64,000 nucleotides of DNA from Nitrosococcus halophilus Nc 4 (GTDB lineage: Bacteria; Pseudomonadota; Gammaproteobacteria; Nitrosococcales; Nitrosococcaceae). Position numbers and translations under genes: made by a program. The stretch spans positions 2,714,001 to 2,778,000 of the forward strand of contig NC_013960.1 of assembly GCF_000024725.1 (NCBI RefSeq). The letters run 5' to 3'. The first letter of the stretch is position 1. Each line of letters starts with the position of its first letter. The notes under the pieces were generated by a model. It had not been told where the DNA came from, did no database searches, and saw only the letters and a program-made list of their open reading frames with translations. Shown one piece after another: positions 25,846 to 39,217 of this stretch.

Positions 25846-28800
25846 ATGGACCTATCCTTCGTTCATCTGCATCTGCATACCGAATACTCAATGGTGGATG
25901 GCCTGGTGCGTATCCGGCCCCTGGTTCGAGCCGCCCGGGAAGCGGGGATGCCAGCGGTAGCGGTGACTGACCAGAATAATATATTTGCCATGGTCAAGTT
26001 CTATCGTGCTGCCCAGGCAGAGGGAGTGAAGCCCATTATTGGGGCTGACGTTTTTTTAGTGGATTCAACCGAAAGTAGCCGAGCCAGCCGGGTTACTTTG
26101 CTTTGCCAGAATGAAGGAGGTTATTGCAATCTATCCCGTCTGTTATCGCGCGCTTATAGCGAAGGCCAATATCATGGCGTTCCCCGCTTGCAATGGAATT
26201 GGTTGCAGAGTCAAAGCGATGGTCTGATTGTCCTTTCTGGAGGTCGAGAGGGTGATGTGGGTCAGGCTCTGTTGGCGGGCAACAATATTCAAGCCAAGAA
26301 GCTACTGGAGCGGTGGCAAGCCCTTTTCCCGGGCCGCTATTATTTGGAGCTGCATCGCACTGGCAGAGAGGGTGAGGAAGATTATCTCCATGGGGCCGTA
26401 GCACTTGCTTTAGCATGTGATACCCCGGTAGTGGCAACCAATGATGTTCGCTTCCTTAGAACCCAGGATTTCGAAGCTCACGAGGCCCGGGTCTGTATTC
26501 ATGAAGGGCGGACTTTAGATGATCCTCGCCGACCCCGTCACTATAGTGAGCAGCAATATTTGCGAACCTCGTCGGAAATGGCGGAATTATTTGCGGACTT
26601 GCCCGAAGCCCTGGAGAACACGGTAGAGATCGCCCGGCGTTGTAACCTCGAACTTACCCTAGGGAGCCACTATCTTCCAAATTTTCCGGTGCCAGAGGGG
26701 CTAAGCATCGAAGCATTTCTTGAGGTCGAGGCCCGTCGAGGGTTGGAGCAGCGGTTAGCAAAACTTTATCCTTCTGAAACAGACCGGGAAATCAAGCAGC
26801 CCACTTACGAAACGCGCCTCGCAGAGGAATTGGCGGTGATTAACCAAATGGGGTTTCCAGGGTATTTCCTCATTGTCGCCGATTTTATCCGCTGGGCTAA
26901 AAAAAACGGAATTCCGGTAGGGCCAGGGCGGGGCTCAGGGGCAGGATCCCTGGTTGCCTATGCCCTGCAAATAACCGACCTGGATCCATTAGCCTTTGAT
27001 CTTCTTTTTGAACGTTTTTTGAACCCCGAGCGTGTATCCCTGCCCGATTTCGATATCGATTTCTGTATGGAACGCCGCGACCGGGTGATCGAGTATGTGA
27101 GCCACTACTACGGCCGGGATCATGTTTCCCAGATTATTACCTACGGTAGCATGGCCGCCAAAGCGGTCGTGCGGGACGTGGGTCGGGTATTAGGGCATCC
27201 TTACGGTTTCGTGGACCAAATTGCCAAGCTTATCCCTTTTGATCTCAAGATGACTCTGGACAAGGCCCTAGAGGAGTCCGAAGGGTTAAGGGCCCGTTAC
27301 GAAGAAGAAGAGGAAGTTCGATTTCTCATTGATTTGGCTAGGAAGCTTGAGGGGCTAACACGAAACGCCGGTAAGCATGCTGGTGGTGTGGTGATCGCGC
27401 CGAAGAAATTGACCGAATATGTCCCTTACTACTGTGAGCAAGGGGCGAGTGGAGTCGTGACCCAATTTGACAAGGATGATATCGAGGCCATTGGCCTGGT
27501 CAAATTCGATTTCTTGGGTCTGCGTACCTTAACCATTATCGACTGGGCCTTGCAGGCCATCAACCAACAACGGGCCCAGCAGGGTACGGCCCCGCTTGAT
27601 TTGGCTCTTTTGCCAATGAATGATCCGGAAAGCTACGCGCTCCTTAAACGCTGTGCGACTACCGCTGTGTTTCAATTGGAATCCCGGGGCATGAAAGACC
27701 TCATAAAGCGGCTCCAGCCGGATTGCTTTGAGGATATTATCGCCTTGGTGGCCTTGTTCCGGCCTGGGCCTCTTCAGTCGGGAATGGTGGATGATTATAT
27801 CAATCGGAAACACGGTCGTGCCAAGGTGGATTATCCCCATCCCGCCCTTGAGCCCATTCTCAAACCGACCTACGGTGTCATTGTTTATCAGGAACAGGTA
27901 ATGCAAATCGCCCAAGTTCTGGCGGGATATACCTTGGGGGGGGCTGATCTGCTGCGCCGGGCCATGGGCAAGAAAAAGCCCGAAGAAATGGCCAAGCAGC
28001 GCGCTATCTTTACGGAGGGGGCGAAAGCACGAGGGGTTGAGGAAGAGCGGGCAACGGCCATTTTCGACCTCATGGAGAAATTTGCCGAGTACGGGTTTAA
28101 CAAATCCCATTCCGCAGCCTATGCCTTGATCGCTTATCAGACCGCTTATCTCAAGGCCCATTATCCTGCCCCCTATATGGCGGCAGTGCTTTCTTCCGAC
28201 ATGGACAATACGGAGAAAGTAGCGGCTTTTATTCAGGAATGTCAGGTCATGAATTTGGAGGTGCTTCCCCCTGATGTGAATGTCAGCGATTATCGTTTTT
28301 CAGCCCAGGGCAAGAACGCTATTCGTTACGGTTTGGGAGCGATTAAAGGCGTTGGTGCAGCAGCCTTGGAGGGGATCATCAAGGAGCGAGAACAGCACGG
28401 ACCTTATCAAGATCTTTTTGAATTTTGTCGTCGTATCGATTTGCGCAAGATTAACCGGCGCGTGCTAGAAGCCTTAAACCGCTCAGGGGCTTTAGATCCT
28501 TTGGGGGCTAATCGAGCGACTCTAGAAGCTTCTTTGGAAACCGCTTTGGCTTTGGCGGAACAACATTCCCGTAACACCTCTCTAGGGCAGAATGATTTAT
28601 TCGGCCTTGACTGTGTGTTGGAGGGTAGTCAAGCAGGAAATTATACCGAAACCCAGGAATGGGATGAGGAACAGCGGTTGGCATTGGAAAAGGAGACCTT
28701 GGGGTTGTATCTTAGTGGGCATCCCATCGACCGTTATGAGCAGGAGCTGAGGCAGATAGCTCCCCGCCGGTTAGCCGAACTCGTTAGCCAAGCGAGTAAC

Positions 28801-29322
28801 CGCCTAAATTATAACCAGCGGGTTATTATCGCCGGTTTGATAGGCTCCGTGCGCACTAGTAAAGCTCGTCAGGGGGGACGTAATGCCTTTGTGACTTTGG
28901 ATGATCGTAGTGCCCGCCTGGAGGTGAAGACCTTTGCCGAAGTTTTTGACAAATACCGGGAGCTGTTGCAGCCGGATCATATCGTGGTGATTGACGGAAC
29001 TTTAGGGTGGGATTCGTACGCAGATACCGCCACCGTTACGGCGGAAAAAGTCTACAGTATTGCGGAGGCCCGAGGGGCGTTCGCGAAAATCTTAGAAATC
29101 GGATTTGACGGTACTTGTGTCGGGCAAGAAGCCGTTGCTGAATTAGCGAAGATTTTGGCGCCTTTCCGGCAAGGCCGTTGCCACGTCGCCATTTGCTACC
29201 GCAATGGAGTTGCCAGCGCCCGGTTGATGCTGGGTGAGGAATGGCAAATTCAACCCAATGAGGCACTACTTGCCCGCTTGCGGTTACTGCCGGGGGCGGA
29301 GCATGTGCAGATAATGTATTGA
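25846..29322 (+). CDS. dnaE: DNA polymerase III subunit alpha
   Basis: Replicative polymerase subunit, 1158 residues (E. coli 1160). The N-terminal PHP domain begins FVHLHLHTEYSMVDG. The palm carries the catalytic pair Asp401 and Asp403 in PDFDIDF, at the same positions as in E. coli, with GPGRGSGAGSLV just before. Helix-hairpin-helix and an OB-fold (VIIAGLIGSVRTSKARQGG) follow, then the C-terminal tau-binding region. It heads the essential block that continues to truD. Confidence 0.98.
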   Translation: MDLSFVHLHLHTEYSMVDGLVRIRPLVRAAREAGMPAVAVTDQNNIFAMVKFYRAAQAEGVKPIIGADVFLVDSTESSRASRVTLLCQNEGGYCNLSRLLSRAYSEGQYHGVPRLQWNWLQSQSDGLIVLSGGREGDVGQALLAGNNIQAKKLLERWQALFPGRYYLELHRTGREGEEDYLHGAVALALACDTPVVATNDVRFLRTQDFEAHEARVCIHEGRTLDDPRRPRHYSEQQYLRTSSEMAELFADLPEALENTVEIARRCNLELTLGSHYLPNFPVPEGLSIEAFLEVEARRGLEQRLAKLYPSETDREIKQPTYETRLAEELAVINQMGFPGYFLIVADFIRWAKKNGIPVGPGRGSGAGSLVAYALQITDLDPLAFDLLFERFLNPERVSLPDFDIDFCMERRDRVIEYVSHYYGRDHVSQIITYGSMAAKAVVRDVGRVLGHPYGFVDQIAKLIPFDLKMTLDKALEESEGLRARYEEEEEVRFLIDLARKLEGLTRNAGKHAGGVVIAPKKLTEYVPYYCEQGASGVVTQFDKDDIEAIGLVKFDFLGLRTLTIIDWALQAINQQRAQQGTAPLDLALLPMNDPESYALLKRCATTAVFQLESRGMKDLIKRLQPDCFEDIIALVALFRPGPLQSGMVDDYINRKHGRAKVDYPHPALEPILKPTYGVIVYQEQVMQIAQVLAGYTLGGADLLRRAMGKKKPEEMAKQRAIFTEGAKARGVEEERATAIFDLMEKFAEYGFNKSHSAAYALIAYQTAYLKAHYPAPYMAAVLSSDMDNTEKVAAFIQECQVMNLEVLPPDVNVSDYRFSAQGKNAIRYGLGAIKGVGAAALEGIIKEREQHGPYQDLFEFCRRIDLRKINRRVLEALNRSGALDPLGANRATLEASLETALALAEQHSRNTSLGQNDLFGLDCVLEGSQAGNYTETQEWDEEQRLALEKETLGLYLSGHPIDRYEQELRQIAPRRLAELVSQASNRLNYNQRVIIAGLIGSVRTSKARQGGRNAFVTLDDRSARLEVKTFAEVFDKYRELLQPDHIVVIDGTLGWDSYADTATVTAEKVYSIAEARGAFAKILEIGFDGTCVGQEAVAELAKILAPFRQGRCHVAICYRNGVASARLMLGEEWQIQPNEALLARLRLLPGAEHVQIMY

Positions 29323-29426
29323 TGCATCCCTTTTGAAACAAAGTTCAAAGCCTTCCTCGTGCCCGAAGGTAGAATAAATGGCGTCTTCTGGGAACAGTGC
29401 TCCATGAACATGGAAAATTGTCGAAT

Positions 29427-30410
29427 ATGCCTATACTGGTGGTTGATGATGACAAAGATCTTGCCCGGTTGCTGGCGCTCCGCCTTCAGGGGGTAGGGGG
29501 GTATGAAGTATGCCTGGCCCATTCTGCTCAGGAGGCTTTTGAACGGCTTGGCCTGCTGGCTACGGAGACCTCAGCAAACATCGATCTTGTGCTAATGGAT
29601 GTGAAGCTGCCGGGAATCGATGGCATCGAAGCCTGCCGTCAGTTAAAGAGTCATCCCCTTGGACAAGACATCCCTGTTATTATTATTACCGGCCACGATG
29701 ACCAAGAGAATCTGGAGGCAGCGTTTGATGCGGGTGCCATGGATTACGTCACTAAGCCCTTTGATAACGTAAGTCTCATGGCGAGGGTCCGCTCTGCCTT
29801 ACGTTTAAAGCGGGAGATCGATACCCGTAGGCAGAGGGAACAAGAACTGCTGGAGTTGACTCACCAACTGGAAGCGGCTAATGAGCAACTACGCCAGTTG
29901 TCTTCCCTTGATGAGTTGACGGGAGTGGCTAACCGGCGGCAATTCGAGATGACTATTCGTCAAGAATTTCGGCGCGCGATGCGTAATAAGAGCTCGCTCT
30001 CAGTGATTATGATCGATATTGATAACTTTAAGGCTTATAACGATATTTACGGCCATCAGGCTGGAGATGATTGCCTACGTCAGGTAGCAAAGGCCCTTAG
30101 CTCGGTGCTAAAAAGACCCAATGACTTGCTTGCTCGTTATGGGGGAGAGGAATTTGTCGTTATTCTTCCCGAGACTGGAAGTAAAGGTGCGAGAAGTTTG
30201 GCGGAGAGCTTGCGCCGGGCCGTGGAAATCCTGAAAATTCCTCATCGTTATGCTTCCCAGAGTGGTTTGCAGGTCACCATCAGTCTAGGCGTGTCTACGC
30301 TTGTACCTCAGCGTGATGAGGATCCGACAAAGCTTATCGCTGCAGCCGATCAAGCGTTGTATCAATCTAAGCGCGCCGGACGTAACCGGGTGACTGGGGC
30401 CGGTATCTGA
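29427..30410 (+). CDS. Response regulator with GGDEF (diguanylate cyclase) output
   Basis: 327 residues: receiver domain (1-120) with the acidic triad at DDD and phospho-acceptor Asp58 in LVLMDVKLPG, a coiled coil (~128-160), and a GGDEF domain with active site ARYGGEEF. An RxxD inhibitory site (RPND) lies five residues before it, so feedback by c-di-GMP is likely. The predicted role is phosphorylation-controlled c-di-GMP synthesis, as in PleD or WspR. No cognate kinase is nearby. A GTG at 29397 is another possible start. It interrupts the usual dnaE-accA junction. Confidence 0.93.
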   Translation: MPILVVDDDKDLARLLALRLQGVGGYEVCLAHSAQEAFERLGLLATETSANIDLVLMDVKLPGIDGIEACRQLKSHPLGQDIPVIIITGHDDQENLEAAFDAGAMDYVTKPFDNVSLMARVRSALRLKREIDTRRQREQELLELTHQLEAANEQLRQLSSLDELTGVANRRQFEMTIRQEFRRAMRNKSSLSVIMIDIDNFKAYNDIYGHQAGDDCLRQVAKALSSVLKRPNDLLARYGGEEFVVILPETGSKGARSLAESLRRAVEILKIPHRYASQSGLQVTISLGVSTLVPQRDEDPTKLIAAADQALYQSKRAGRNRVTGAGI

Positions 30411-30494
30411 AAAGATAACTAAATCAATAGCTCAAATTATTAATGTAAAGCAGATAATGTGGCTGCTTTTTCAATTTTTAGGTGCCTCAGTACC

Positions 30495-31451
30495 ATGAAA
30501 ATGAATTTTCTAGACTTTGAACAGCCTATCGCAGAACTTGAGGCCAAAATCGAGGAGTTACGCTTTGTTGGCGATGATGCCAAGTTAAATATTTCCGAGG
30601 AAATTCAGCGCCTCAAGGCTAAAAGCAAGACGCTGACCGAATCCATCTTCGGTTCTCTCACCGATTGGCAGATCGTGCAATTGGCTCGACATCCGCAACG
30701 TCCCTACACTTTGGATTATGTCAATCGGATTTTTAGCGGCTTTGAAGAACTCCATGGTGATCGAGCTTTTGCGGATGACAAGGCCATCGTCGGTGGTGTT
30801 GCTCGCTTGGAAGGAAGGCCGGTTGTCGTTATTGGGCATCAGAAAGGACGTGATACCAAGGAAAAAGTGGCCCGTAATTTTGGGATGCCGCGTCCCGAGG
30901 GCTACCGTAAGGCGTTGCGGCTAATGCGATTGGCAGAGCGATTTAAATTGCCAGTACTGACTTTCATCGATACGCCGGGTGCCTACCCTGGTATTGATGC
31001 GGAGGAGCGTGGCCAAAGTGAGGCCATTGCCCGCAATCTGTACGTGATGGCCGGGTTGAAAACCCCCATTATCGCGACGGTGATTGGTGAGGGGGGCTCC
31101 GGCGGAGCGTTGGCTATTGGTGTGGGGGATCGAATGTTCATGCTCGAATACAGCATCTATTCCGTGATTTCCCCCGAAGGGTGTGCCTCCATTCTATGGA
31201 AAAGTGCCGATAAAGCTTCTGATGCGGCGGAGACCTTAGGAGTCACTTCCAAGCGATTGAAAGAACTAGGACTTGTTGATCGTGTCGTCAGCGAGCCCTT
31301 AGGGGGGGCCCACCGGAATGTGGAGGCCATGGCGGAGAAGCTCAAGGGGGTGTTAAGTGAGCAACTCGATTATTTAATCGAATTGCCCCTGGACAAGTTA
31401 CTAGAGCACCGCCAACAGCGGCTTAGAAGTTATGGCCAATTCCAAGAATAA
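30495..31451 (+). CDS. accA: Acetyl-CoA carboxylase carboxyltransferase subunit alpha
   Basis: Alpha subunit of the carboxyltransferase that makes malonyl-CoA for fatty acid synthesis. 318 residues, collinear with E. coli Acc[71 protein letters not shown] and [19 protein letters not shown] at 30495 (or 30501) is chosen by this alignment; AGGTG lies upstream. tilS starts 9 bp after the stop. Confidence 0.97.
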   Translation: MKMNFLDFEQPIAELEAKIEELRFVGDDAKLNISEEIQRLKAKSKTLTESIFGSLTDWQIVQLARHPQRPYTLDYVNRIFSGFEELHGDRAFADDKAIVGGVARLEGRPVVVIGHQKGRDTKEKVARNFGMPRPEGYRKALRLMRLAERFKLPVLTFIDTPGAYPGIDAEERGQSEAIARNLYVMAGLKTPIIATVIGEGGSGGALAIGVGDRMFMLEYSIYSVISPEGCASILWKSADKASDAAETLGVTSKRLKELGLVDRVVSEPLGGAHRNVEAMAEKLKGVLSEQLDYLIELPLDKLLEHRQQRLRSYGQFQE

Positions 31452-31460
31452 ACCCTGGGT

Positions 31461-32789
31461 ATGGGCTTTTCAGCCGACCGCCTGCTTGAGTTTTTGCGGC
31501 AACTTCATTTTTGTCACGGCTACCGAGTAGCTTACAGCGGCGGATTGGATTCCCAGGTGCTCCTTTATAGCTTGGTGCAACTTCGTCCTCAATTACCGGG
31601 TATCGCATTGAGTGCCTTTCATGTGGACCATGGGTTGAGTTCTCGATCTGGGCAATGGTCACAGCATTGCCGAGAAACCTGCTCCGAACTTGGGGTTGGC
31701 TGCGAGGTGATCAAGGTGAATGCCCGTCCAGCTAAGGGAGAAAGCCCCGAAGCGGCTGCCCGTGAGGCTCGTTATGCCGCTCTTCGGACCCGGGTGGAAA
31801 AAGGAGAATGTCTGCTGACTGGGCAACATCAAGACGATCAGGCGGAAACAGTATTGCTGCAACTTTTGCGGGGAGCGGGACCCCATGGTTTAGCCGCGAT
31901 GGCGAGAGTCATGCCCTTTGGCGAGGGTTTGTTGCTACGGCCCTTGCTCCCTTTTTCCCGAGCTGAGTTGAAGGCCTATGCGGAGCAGGAAGGCCTGGTT
32001 TGGATTGAAGATCCCAGTAATTTTGACGTTGGGTTTGACCGCAATTACCTGCGCCATCACGTTTTGCCCTTACTGCGGCAGCGCTGGCCAGGCCTAGGCC
32101 GGACTTTATCTCGGGCCGCAGGCCATCAAGCAGATGCCGCCTGGATACTCGACCACCAGGCCCAGCAGGAATTGATTACCGTGAGCGACGGTGAACCGGG
32201 GCTTTCGGTGCAGGGGCTACAAGGGTTAGCCCCCCCTCAGCGTCGCAATCTTTTGCGCCATTGGTTTAAGCGGGAGGGATTGCCTCTCCCTGATAGCGCT
32301 CACTTACAGCGTATCTTGGAGGAAGTGCTGCCTGCCTCAGAGGATGCCCAACCTCTAGTTGCTTGGCCGGGAGCGGAGGTCCGGCGTTACCGTAACCGAC
32401 TGTATACCCAAAAGCCCCTTTCTCCCCATGAGGCGACGATGGTGCTTGCCTGGGAGGGTGTTGAACCCTTGATATTGCCCCCCCAGGTGGGGGGAGTATT
32501 GGTTCCAAAAATGACTCAGGGGTTTGGCTTGGATGCAGAGCAATGGCGGCGGAGCCCGATAACGGTTCGCTTTCGCCAGGGTGGAGAGCGTATTCACTTA
32601 GCGGATCGGAGTTCTAGTTGTACCCTAAAAAAACTCTTCCAAGAGCGGGGTATTCCCCCTTGGCAACGGACGCGTATTCCAATGATCTATGTGGGGGAGA
32701 AACTTGCCTGGGTGGCGGAAATAGGCATTGCTCGAGACTTTGCCGCCGAACCGGGGAGGGAGGGAGTGATGATCGAATGGGTTTTCTAA
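31461..32789 (+). CDS. tilS: tRNA(Ile)-lysidine synthase
   Basis: Converts C34 of the CAU-anticodon tRNA-Ile to lysidine so it reads AUA. 442 residues: the PP-loop ATPase motif VAYSGGLDSQVLL near residue 23, FHVDHGL, GQHQDDQAETVLLQLLRG, DPSNFDVGFDRNYLR, then the TilS substrate-binding and C-terminal domains (LKKLFQERGIPPWQR). The accA-tilS order is classical for gammaproteobacteria. The 91-bp gap to pyrG shows no gene. Confidence 0.97.
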   Translation: MGFSADRLLEFLRQLHFCHGYRVAYSGGLDSQVLLYSLVQLRPQLPGIALSAFHVDHGLSSRSGQWSQHCRETCSELGVGCEVIKVNARPAKGESPEAAAREARYAALRTRVEKGECLLTGQHQDDQAETVLLQLLRGAGPHGLAAMARVMPFGEGLLLRPLLPFSRAELKAYAEQEGLVWIEDPSNFDVGFDRNYLRHHVLPLLRQRWPGLGRTLSRAAGHQADAAWILDHQAQQELITVSDGEPGLSVQGLQGLAPPQRRNLLRHWFKREGLPLPDSAHLQRILEEVLPASEDAQPLVAWPGAEVRRYRNRLYTQKPLSPHEATMVLAWEGVEPLILPPQVGGVLVPKMTQGFGLDAEQWRRSPITVRFRQGGERIHLADRSSSCTLKKLFQERGIPPWQRTRIPMIYVGEKLAWVAEIGIARDFAAEPGREGVMIEWVF

Positions 32790-32835
32790 GAGGCTTGGCA
32801 TTGAGGAAAGACACCGATTCTGTTAGCTTATGTAA

Positions 32836-34527
<1,692 letters not shown>

Positions 34528-34532
34528 AGTTC

Positions 34533-36678
<2,146 letters not shown>

Positions 36679-36698
36679 CGAAGAAGCCCCTCGGTGTG

Positions 36699-36974
36699 AT
36701 GAGGTTCGTTGTCGGGTTGCTGTTAGTATTATTTTTAGCGCTTCAATACCAGCTGTGGGTCAGTGAAGATGGTTTGGGTGAGTTGCGGCGCCTGAGCCGG
36801 AGTATCCAACAGCAGAGGCAGGAGAATGCTGCATTGGTCGAGCGTAATCAGGTTCTAGATGCGGAAGTTCGAGATCTAAAAAGTGGTCTTGATGCTTTGG
36901 AGGAGCGAGCTCGAAGCGAGTTGGGCATGGTTAAGCAAGGCGAGACCTTTTTTCAAATTATCGAAGAGCCATGA
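36699..36974 (+). CDS. ftsB: Cell division protein FtsB
   Basis: Small bitopic membrane protein of the FtsQLB complex that signals septal wall synthesis. 91 residues: an N-terminal membrane helix (~3-18) followed by a leucine-zipper coiled coil ([20 protein letters not shown]) and the conserved [21 protein letters not shown] 36699 is preferred; GTG 36696 directly precedes it. It overlaps ispD by 4 bp. Confidence 0.95.
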   Translation: MRFVVGLLLVLFLALQYQLWVSEDGLGELRRLSRSIQQQRQENAALVERNQVLDAEVRDLKSGLDALEERARSELGMVKQGETFFQIIEEP

Positions 36975-37675
36975 GTCCCAACTATTGGGCCGTAGTGCCG
37001 GCCGCCGGAGTGGGGAAACGCATGGGGACCAATATCCCCAAGCAGTATCTTCCCCTCGCCGGCAAGACGGTCATTGAACATACTTTGGATAGTCTTCTAC
37101 AGCATCCCCGGATTCAGGCGATTGTGGTGGCCGTCTCTTCCGAAGACAGGTGGTGGCCCGAGTGCCTCCCCCAGGATAAGGAACGAATTATCCGAGCGCC
37201 AGGGGGGGCAGAGCGTTGCCATTCCGTCAGCAATGGCTTGGAGTGTCTGCTGAGTTTAGCCGCGCCCGAAGATTGGGTTCTGGTGCACGATGCGGCTCGA
37301 CCTTGCCTGCGGAGAGAAGATATTGACCGGCTGATGGAGACCCTCCATGGCCATCCCATAGGGGGCTTGCTGGCTTTACCTATTAGCGATACCGTCAAGC
37401 GCGCCAATGCCGAGGGCGTGGTATTGGAAACGGTTAACCGGGAAGGCCTGTGGCGGGCCATGACGCCCCAGATGTTTCGGCTTGAGAAGCTCTATCGGGC
37501 CTTGAGAGAAGCAATTGCTGCAGGAGTGCAGGTGACCGATGAGGCCAGCGCGATGGAATGGGCCGGGTTTTCACCCCACTTGGTGGAAGGATATCCTGAC
37601 AATATCAAGATCACCCATCCCCAGGATCTGATGCAAGCGGAGGATTTTTTGAAACGACAGGGGCGGGAAGGATGA
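36971..37675 (+). CDS. ispD: 2-C-methyl-D-erythritol 4-phosphate cytidylyltransferase
   Basis: Third enzyme of the MEP isoprenoid pathway, adding CMP to methylerythritol phosphate. 234 residues with the nucleotide-binding [40 protein letters not shown] and TDEASAME. It overlaps ftsB upstream and ispF downstream by 4 bp each, so these three are translationally coupled. Confidence 0.97.
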   Translation: MSPNYWAVVPAAGVGKRMGTNIPKQYLPLAGKTVIEHTLDSLLQHPRIQAIVVAVSSEDRWWPECLPQDKERIIRAPGGAERCHSVSNGLECLLSLAAPEDWVLVHDAARPCLRREDIDRLMETLHGHPIGGLLALPISDTVKRANAEGVVLETVNREGLWRAMTPQMFRLEKLYRALREAIAAGVQVTDEASAMEWAGFSPHLVEGYPDNIKITHPQDLMQAEDFLKRQGREG

Positions 37676-38145
37676 GAATTGGCCATGGTTTTGATGTTCA
37701 CCGCTTTGGCTCGACGGGAAAGTTAATCCTTGGAGGGGTGGACGTTCCCCATGAACAGGGCTTAATTGCCCATTCTGATGGCGATGTGGTGATTCACGCC
37801 CTCTGTGATGCTTTACTTGGGGCTGCCGCCTTAGGTGACATTGGCCGCCATTTCCCCGATACCAGTGCCGAATTTAAAGATGCTGATAGCCGAAAGCTTC
37901 TTCGCCAGGTGATGGTTTTGCTGAACGAGCATCGGCTGAAGGTACACAATGGCGACCTGACCATTGTGGCCCAGGTCCCTAAGTTGGCCCCTTATATTCC
38001 TTCCATGCGTGAAGTTTTGGCCCAGGAACTCAAATTGCCCTATCAGCGCTTGAATATTAAGGCGACCACCACGGAAGGCATGGGCTATATTGGCCGAGGC
38101 GAAGGCATCGCGGCCCATGCTGTGGTATTGCTGGAAGAGGAATAA
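37672..38145 (+). CDS. ispF: 2-C-methyl-D-erythritol 2,4-cyclodiphosphate synthase
   Basis: Fifth MEP-pathway enzyme, forming the cyclodiphosphate. 157 residues, trimeric. The zinc ligands Asp8 and His10 are in [13 protein letters not shown] and the third in [26 protein letters not shown] and the C-terminal [20 protein letters not shown] are typical. truD starts 9 bp later. Confidence 0.97.
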   Translation: MRIGHGFDVHRFGSTGKLILGGVDVPHEQGLIAHSDGDVVIHALCDALLGAAALGDIGRHFPDTSAEFKDADSRKLLRQVMVLLNEHRLKVHNGDLTIVAQVPKLAPYIPSMREVLAQELKLPYQRLNIKATTTEGMGYIGRGEGIAAHAVVLLEEE

Positions 38146-38154
38146 GCAGGGTCG

Positions 38155-39207
38155 GTGAGTGAAGAACCCCCTTTTGCCTACGGGGCAGAAGCGCCTCCCG
38201 CAACGGCCCTGATTCGATGTTGCCCCGAGGACTTCCAGGTGGTTGAGGAACTTCCATTTTCCCTCTCAGGGGAGGGCGAGCATGTTTGGCTTTTGCTCTG
38301 TAAGCGTAATACCAACACCGTGTGGTTGGCGCGTCGGCTTGCCCGTATTGCCGGTGTGCGGTCGGTAGATGTGGGCTATGCGGGTTTAAAGGACCGCCAT
38401 GCTCTAACCACCCAATGGTTCAGTGTTCATTTGGGCCGGAAAAAAGAGCCTAACTGGGCCGCAGAGTTAGAAACTGAAGCGGTTCAAGTGGTTAAGATTA
38501 TTCGTCACCCCCGAAAATTACGGCGGGGCGCGCTTAAAGAAAATCGTTTCCGGTTGACTTTACGGCGGCTCCAAGGGGATCGGGAGGTGGTTCTTAGGCG
38601 CCTTGTGCAAATTAAGGCCGAGGGTGTTCCTAACTATTTCGGACCCCAGAGATTTGGTCGGGAGGGCCAAAATCTGGAACAAGCCGACCAATGGTTTGCG
38701 GGGGGCAGGCCACCGAAGGATCGCTATCTGCGGGGACTGTTACTTTCAGCGGCCCGCGCTTTTTTGTTTAATCAGGTCTTAGCTGAGCGAGTACGGGCGG
38801 CCCATTGGAATCAACCGCTTCCTGGAGAAGCGCTTATTCTCGATGGGAGTCGCGGGTTCTTTTTAGCGGAGACTATAGATGAAACCTTGCAAGCCCGGGT
38901 GCGGTGCTTCGACTGCCATCCTAGTGGCCCTTTATGGGGACGGGGAAGCCTCCCCACCTTGGGGATAACCCGTGCTTTTGAGGAGAAGGTGTTGGCGGAC
39001 TTTGGATTATGGCGGAAGGGTCTAGAGGAGGGGGGCTTAAAGCAAGAGCGCCGGAGTTTAAGGCTGATGGCTGCTGATTTGGAATGGTCCTTTCCTGCTG
39101 ACGATAGCCTGAGACTTTGTTTTCGTTTACCTGCAGGGGCCTATGCGACCACCATGCTGCGTGAAGTGGTGGGGGCCCAGGAGGCCATAGGGTTATCCTC
39201 CCCCTAA
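38155..39207 (+). CDS. truD: tRNA pseudouridine(13) synthase TruD
   Basis: Makes pseudouridine 13 in tRNA-Glu. 350 residues, GTG start. The catalytic Asp80 is in YAGLKDRHALTTQWFSV, the same number as in E. coli; also KENRFRLTLR, GVPNYFGPQRFG and RGLLLSAARAFLFN. The usual next genes surE, pcm, nlpD and rpoS do not follow: the block is cut here and a minus-strand GGDEF-EAL gene comes instead, while rpoS is at the left end of the window. Confidence 0.96.
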   Translation: MSEEPPFAYGAEAPPATALIRCCPEDFQVVEELPFSLSGEGEHVWLLLCKRNTNTVWLARRLARIAGVRSVDVGYAGLKDRHALTTQWFSVHLGRKKEPNWAAELETEAVQVVKIIRHPRKLRRGALKENRFRLTLRRLQGDREVVLRRLVQIKAEGVPNYFGPQRFGREGQNLEQADQWFAGGRPPKDRYLRGLLLSAARAFLFNQVLAERVRAAHWNQPLPGEALILDGSRGFFLAETIDETLQARVRCFDCHPSGPLWGRGSLPTLGITRAFEEKVLADFGLWRKGLEEGGLKQERRSLRLMAADLEWSFPADDSLRLCFRLPAGAYATTMLREVVGAQEAIGLSSP

Positions 39208-39217
39208 AGCGCGTATT

